Origin: Cryptosporangium aurantiacum | GTDB taxonomy: Bacteria > Actinomycetota > Actinomycetes > Mycobacteriales > Cryptosporangiaceae | Assembly: GCF_900143005.1 (NCBI RefSeq) | Contig: NZ_FRCS01000002.1 | Location: 434,001 to 498,000, forward strand | DNA length: 64,000 bases | Direction of reading: 5' to 3' | Part shown: positions 61,149 to 64,000 of the stretch, piece after piece | Layout: every line of letters starts with the position of its first letter | Position numbering within the stretch: position 1 is the stretch's first letter | Made by a program: the position numbers and the translations under genes | Notes under the pieces: generated by a model | Seen by the model: only the letters and a program-made list of their open reading frames with translations | What the model was told of the DNA's origin: nothing | The model's database searches: none

Positions 61149-61186
61149 TAAAAGAAAACCGCCCCGATCCCGACTGGGAGGGGCGG
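61149..61186 (-). terminator. Intrinsic terminator between the small ORF and the tRNA array
   Basis: On the minus strand a CCGCCCC/GGGGCGG stem (61180-61186 with 61159-61165) is followed by TTTTCTTTT (61149-61158), a textbook intrinsic terminator, unusual at this GC content. It lies 45 bases before tRNA-Trp. Confidence 0.85.
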
Positions 61187-61207
61187 CGTCAGCAGGCGCT
61201 GAGTGCG

Positions 61208-61336
61208 CTAGCTTCGCCACCGTTCCCGGTGCGGTTCTTGCAGGCCATTGGTCGAGCAGGAGGGGTACCGGACGCACGGGACACCCTCGCTGAGCAGCCA
61301 CATTTGCTGCTCGGCGTTCATGCGGGTCCCCGACAT
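61208..61336 (-). CDS. Small ORF (42 aa) upstream of the tRNA array
   Basis: From ATG 61336, with AGGAG eight bases upstream, 42 codons run to a TAG at 61208. The peptide (MSGTRMNAEQQMWLLSEGVP, then a CVRYPSC motif and a tail with a second Trp) has two Cys and two Trp residues. It has its own promoter-like sequence and is followed by the intrinsic terminator. It may be a small protein, or a leader peptide for attenuation of the tRNA array. I know no homologue. Confidence 0.5.
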   Translation of the reverse strand: MSGTRMNAEQQMWLLSEGVPCVRYPSCSTNGLQEPHRERWRS

Positions 61337-61414
61337 CGCGGTCTCCTGATCCTCTGTCGATGGTGCTCGGTGCTGACGTAGACGTTAGTGGCCGGCCGTC
61401 CGACCGCCAAGCCA

Positions 61415-61444
61415 ATTATGCGTAGCCGCCCCGCCGGGAATCAA
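61415..61444 (-). promoter_or_regulatory. Promoter for the small ORF
   Basis: On the minus strand TTGATT (61439-61444) and CATAAT (61415-61420) are separated by 18 bases, a good vegetative-type promoter. It would give a leader of about 70 bases before the ATG at 61336. Confidence 0.5.
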
Positions 61445-61482
61445 TAGCAGCGCAGGAATTCGCCGCGCTATTTCAAAACGCA

Positions 61483-61519
61483 GGACGCGTCTCCCCGGCG
61501 GAACCGGGGAAACGCGTCC
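61483..61519 (-). terminator. Hairpin terminator after the nitrilase gene
   Basis: GGACGCGT and CCCCGG (61483-61498) pair with CCGGGG and ACGCGTCC (61504-61519) with one mismatch and a 5-base loop. On the minus strand TTTTG follows shortly. Confidence 0.7.
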
Positions 61520-61534
61520 GTTGAGATTGGTGAC

Positions 61535-62434
61535 TCAGCCGTGCGGGAACGGGGTCTTGGCCGGGGCCCGAAGCTCGTCCATGTGCCGCTCGATCACGGT
61601 CAACGACCGGTCGGCCAGGTGGTCGAACCGCTGCTTGACGCTCGAGCCCGGGGTCAGCGAGCTCATCGCGGTCTCCGGGTCGAGCCGGGCGGTGACCCAG
61701 CCCTGGTGCGAGGCGCCCCGCGCCAGCACCTCGGCGATCGGCGTCACGATCAGCGAGTTGCCGAAGTAGATCGTTCCGCCGGGGTCGACGCCGGTCGCGT
61801 TCGCCCCGACCAGGAACACGTGGTTGTCGTAGGCGCGCGCCCGGCTGGTCAGCTCCCAGAGGTCGGCCGAGCGGAGCAGCGCCGAGGGGCGGCAGATCAC
61901 CTCGGCGCCGAGCACCGCCTCGATCCGGGACAGCTCCGGGTAGTCGCCGTCGAAGCAGATGATCAGCCCGATCTTGCCGAGTTCGGTGTCGACGACGATC
62001 GCCCGGTCGCCGGGCGTCACCCAGCCGCCGTCGCCCCGGCCCTCACCGCAGAACAGGTGCGTCTTGCGGTAGGTGCCCAGTACGTCGCCGGTCGGCCCGA
62101 TCAGCGCCGCGGTGTTGTAGACCGTGCCCCGGTCGTAACCCCGCTCGTACGTGCCCAGCACGACGTGGACGCCGAGTTCCCGGGCGACCTCCTGGACCGG
62201 CGCGGTCACCGGCCCCGGGATCTCGCTGACGACGTCCCACAGCTCGTCCGGCGAGACACCGGTGGTGAAGCCCGTGGTCGCGGTCTCCGGCAGCACGAGC
62301 AGCTCCGCGCCGGTCTCCTCGACGCAACGCCGCACGTAGTCGGCACACCGCTCCAGGTTGGCCGCCACCGTCGCCGGGGTCAGCGGCCCCGGCTCTGGTG
62401 CGACCTGAATCGCCGCAGCCGTGAACGCCTTCAC
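61535..62434 (-). CDS. Carbon-nitrogen hydrolase (nitrilase superfamily amidase)
   Basis: This 299-residue enzyme has the Glu-Lys-Cys triad of the superfamily: ELLVLPETATTGF, GTYRKTHLF and GLIICFDGDYPE. It acts on a C-N bond, probably an amide or N-carbamoyl group; the branch resembles N-carbamoyl-amine/amino-acid amidohydrolases. It follows the CoxG-like gene on the same strand after 79 bases and may belong to that operon. Confidence 0.88.
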   Translation of the reverse strand: MKAFTAAAIQVAPEPGPLTPATVAANLERCADYVRRCVEETGAELLVLPETATTGFTTGVSPDELWDVVSEIPGPVTAPVQEVARELGVHVVLGTYERGYDRGTVYNTAALIGPTGDVLGTYRKTHLFCGEGRGDGGWVTPGDRAIVVDTELGKIGLIICFDGDYPELSRIEAVLGAEVICRPSALLRSADLWELTSRARAYDNHVFLVGANATGVDPGGTIYFGNSLIVTPIAEVLARGASHQGWVTARLDPETAMSSLTPGSSVKQRFDHLADRSLTVIERHMDELRAPAKTPFPHG

Positions 62435-62513
62435 CAGCGCCGCGCCTTCGGCGCTGCGTCCCGACCGCCGCGCGAAAGGCGCGCCGGTCCGGCTGCCTGC
62501 GCGAGCCCGCCGC

Positions 62514-63269
62514 TCATGAGCGGCGTCGTCCGATCAGGCCGCCGACCAGGACGCCCAGCAGCGCGATGCCCGCACCGAACGCGGCGCCCTGGACGAAGCC
62601 CAGCGGCACGCCGCCGTCGGCCGCAGCAGCCTTCGCCGGGGCCGTGAACACCCGCGGCCCCGGCGCGGCAGCCGCCCCGGCGCCCGACGGGAGGACGGCC
62701 GACGCGCCGTCGGCCACTGCGCCCGCTGCCGAACCTCCGGCCGCCGGGCTTCCCGCCGCCGCGCCCGCGGGCTGCGCCTCGGCGCCCGGGACCGTGCCGC
62801 CCTCCGCGGAGACGACCGCCGCCTCGGCCGGGGCGTTCAGCAGCGAATCGACCGCTGCGAAAAACTCGCCCGCGGTCTTCTTCGCGACCCCCGACAGCAC
62901 GCGCTGCCCGACCCCACCGACCGCGCCGCCCACCACCGCGTCCGCGGCGTACGAGAGCAGCGTCGTGCCGTTCGCACCGTCCTCCAGCGTCACCAGCACG
63001 TCGGCGGAGACCGTGCCGGGCGCACCGGCGCCCTTCGCCCGCAGGACGAACGAGGTCGGCGCCTGCTGGTCGGTCAGCCGCACGTCACCGACGTACGAGC
63101 CCTTGATCGACGCCACCCCCGCCGTCACCGTCATCCGGTACGCGTCGTCGCCGACCTGCTCCAACTGCTGGCAGCCCGGGATCGTGCGGACCAGCACGGC
63201 CGGGTCGTTCAGCGCGTCGTACACCCGCTGCACCGGGGCGTTGAGCGTGGCCTTGCCGTTGACCTTCAT
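62514..63269 (-). CDS. CoxG-like SRPBCC protein with C-terminal membrane tail
   Basis: This 251-residue protein has an N-terminal SRPBCC domain (MKVNGKATLNAPVQRVYDALNDPAVLVRTIPGCQQLEQVG) as in CoxG, which anchors and assembles molybdenum hydroxylases at the membrane. An Ala/Gly-rich linker follows, then a C-terminal hydrophobic segment (FGAGIALLGVLVGGLIGRRRS). Its ATG directly follows the TAG of the molybdenum hydroxylase gene. Confidence 0.88.
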   Translation of the reverse strand: MKVNGKATLNAPVQRVYDALNDPAVLVRTIPGCQQLEQVGDDAYRMTVTAGVASIKGSYVGDVRLTDQQAPTSFVLRAKGAGAPGTVSADVLVTLEDGANGTTLLSYAADAVVGGAVGGVGQRVLSGVAKKTAGEFFAAVDSLLNAPAEAAVVSAEGGTVPGAEAQPAGAAAGSPAAGGSAAGAVADGASAVLPSGAGAAAAPGPRVFTAPAKAAAADGGVPLGFVQGAAFGAGIALLGVLVGGLIGRRRS

Positions 63270-64000
63270 CTATTTGGTTCCTTCCAGCAGAGCGTTCTGC
63301 TCGCGCAGGGCCCACAGTTCGGACGGCGAGATCGGCATCCGTGTCACGAAGAAGCCCTCCGCGTCCGAGATGGCCGAGGCGAACAGTGCCGCGGAGGGGA
63401 TGACGCCGGCCTCGCCGGCGCCCTTCACCCCGAGCGGGTTGAGCGGTGAGGGCGTCTCCAGGTGGTCGGTCTCCACCTTCGGTACTTCGGACGCATACGG
63501 AATCAGAAAGTCCATGTAGGACGCGTTGAGCGGCTGGCCGTTCTCGTCGTAGACGATGCGCTCGTACAGTGCGCCGCCGACCCCCTGAGCGACGCCGCCG
63601 TGGATCTGGCCCTCGACGATCCGGGGGTTGATCAGCGTCCCGCAGTCGTGCACGACGCAGTAGCGCAGGATCTTGATCTCGGCGGTCTCCGGGTCGGTCT
63701 CGACCACGGCGGCGTGCATACCGCTGGCGAACGTCGAACGGATCGGCGAGTAGTAGTCGGTGGCCTCCAGCCCCGGCTCGTCGTCCTCGTCGATCGGCGG
63801 CTTGCTCAGATCGGCGGTGCCCGCGAACTGGGTGGCCCGCTTCGCCTCCTCGTCGAACGCGTACCGCAGCGGGTTCGAGAGGACCGCGACCGTGCGGAGC
63901 GGGATGCCCTCGTGTGCCTCCGGCGGGACGCCCTTCACCCGCACGACGCCGTCGACGATCTCCAGGTCCTTCGGGTCGGCCTCCAGTGCCTCACCGGCGA
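63270..64000 (-). CDS. Xanthine dehydrogenase-family molybdopterin subunit, C-terminal part (continues beyond window)
   Basis: The frame is open to the right edge; about 242 C-terminal residues are visible. Motifs HAAVVETDPETAEIKILRYCVVHDCGTLINPRIVEGQIHGGVAQGVGGAL and the active-site segment LGVKGAGEAGVIPSAA with its Glu are diagnostic for the large subunit of XdhA/CoxL-type molybdenum hydroxylases. The substrate cannot be told from the C-terminus. The operon continues with coxG and probably the nitrilase-type gene. Confidence 0.9.
   Translation of the reverse strand, partial: AGEALEADPKDLEIVDGVVRVKGVPPEAHEGIPLRTVAVLSNPLRYAFDEEAKRATQFAGTADLSKPPIDEDDEPGLEATDYYSPIRSTFASGMHAAVVETDPETAEIKILRYCVVHDCGTLINPRIVEGQIHGGVAQGVGGALYERIVYDENGQPLNASYMDFLIPYASEVPKVETDHLETPSPLNPLGVKGAGEAGVIPSAALFASAISDAEGFFVTRMPISPSELWALREQNALLEGTK

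Overview
The window is about 70% GC with short intergenic gaps, many GTG/TTG starts and many 4-bp ATGA/GTGA/TTGA gene overlaps. Together with an msiK-type sugar ATPase, a DUF3263 protein, SigE-type and ECF42-type sigma factors, an IdeR/DmdR-style iron box and an F420-type nitroreductase, this points to a chromosome of a filamentous or soil Actinomycetota. I cannot name the genus with confidence. No rRNA operon, CRISPR array, transposase or intact prophage is visible.

Region by region. 1-12.9 kb: a sensor kinase cut by the window edge whose DHp box lacks the usual histidine, a DUF3263 protein, nagA with a short coupled leader ORF, an oxidoreductase, a YbaK-type deacylase coupled to an S66 peptidase, assorted envelope and hydrolase genes, an HxlR regulator with a palindromic operator, and an ArsR/SRPBCC operon with two matching operators. 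12.9-24.7 kb: a methyltransferase coupled to a YbdK-type glutamate-cysteine ligase, a GH18-like exported protein, a GNAT and a VOC protein, a lone tRNA-Thr beside a regulator remnant, a LacI/msiK divergent pair with a consensus LacI operator, then vanZ, rlmB and cysS. 24.7-34.9 kb: a SigE-type sigma factor with a membrane partner, a TolB-like secreted propeller, a carbamate kinase / ring-opening amidohydrolase / MocA-like operon, an AccD-AccA fusion, and a CoA-transferase. 34.9-45.7 kb: an NRPS-independent (IucA/IucC) siderophore locus: a six-gene, overlap-coupled operon behind an iron box plus a type III PLP decarboxylase. It contains a glutamine-synthetase-like ligase and lacks the usual acetyltransferase. 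45.7-57.4 kb: a Pro/Ala-repeat Cys/His protein, hydantoinase/oxoprolinase hyuA-hyuB, an ECF42/DGPF pair, Sir2, and a sigma/VOC/DUF962-like overlapping operon. 57.4-61.5 kb: a TetR/HelD pair followed by a 17-gene tRNA array on the minus strand. 61.5-64 kb: a nitrilase-type amidase, a CoxG-like protein and the C-terminal part of a molybdenum hydroxylase.

How the genes may work together. The most unusual part is the tRNA array at 59.4-61.1 kb. Sixteen of its tRNAs are bracketed by a perfect 17-bp inverted repeat with an rRNA-leader-like boxA motif, and it contains a Cys-anticodon tRNA with a long variable arm, a Leu-anticodon tRNA without one, and two tRNAs with C33. A small ORF and an intrinsic terminator precede it. 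The second candidate novelty is the hybrid siderophore locus. A loose nitrogen-scavenging theme (ring-opening amidohydrolase, carbamate kinase, hydantoinase A/B, nitrilase-type amidase, MocA-like maturase, molybdenum hydroxylase) runs through the right two thirds. All functional statements are by motif recognition; no database search was run.
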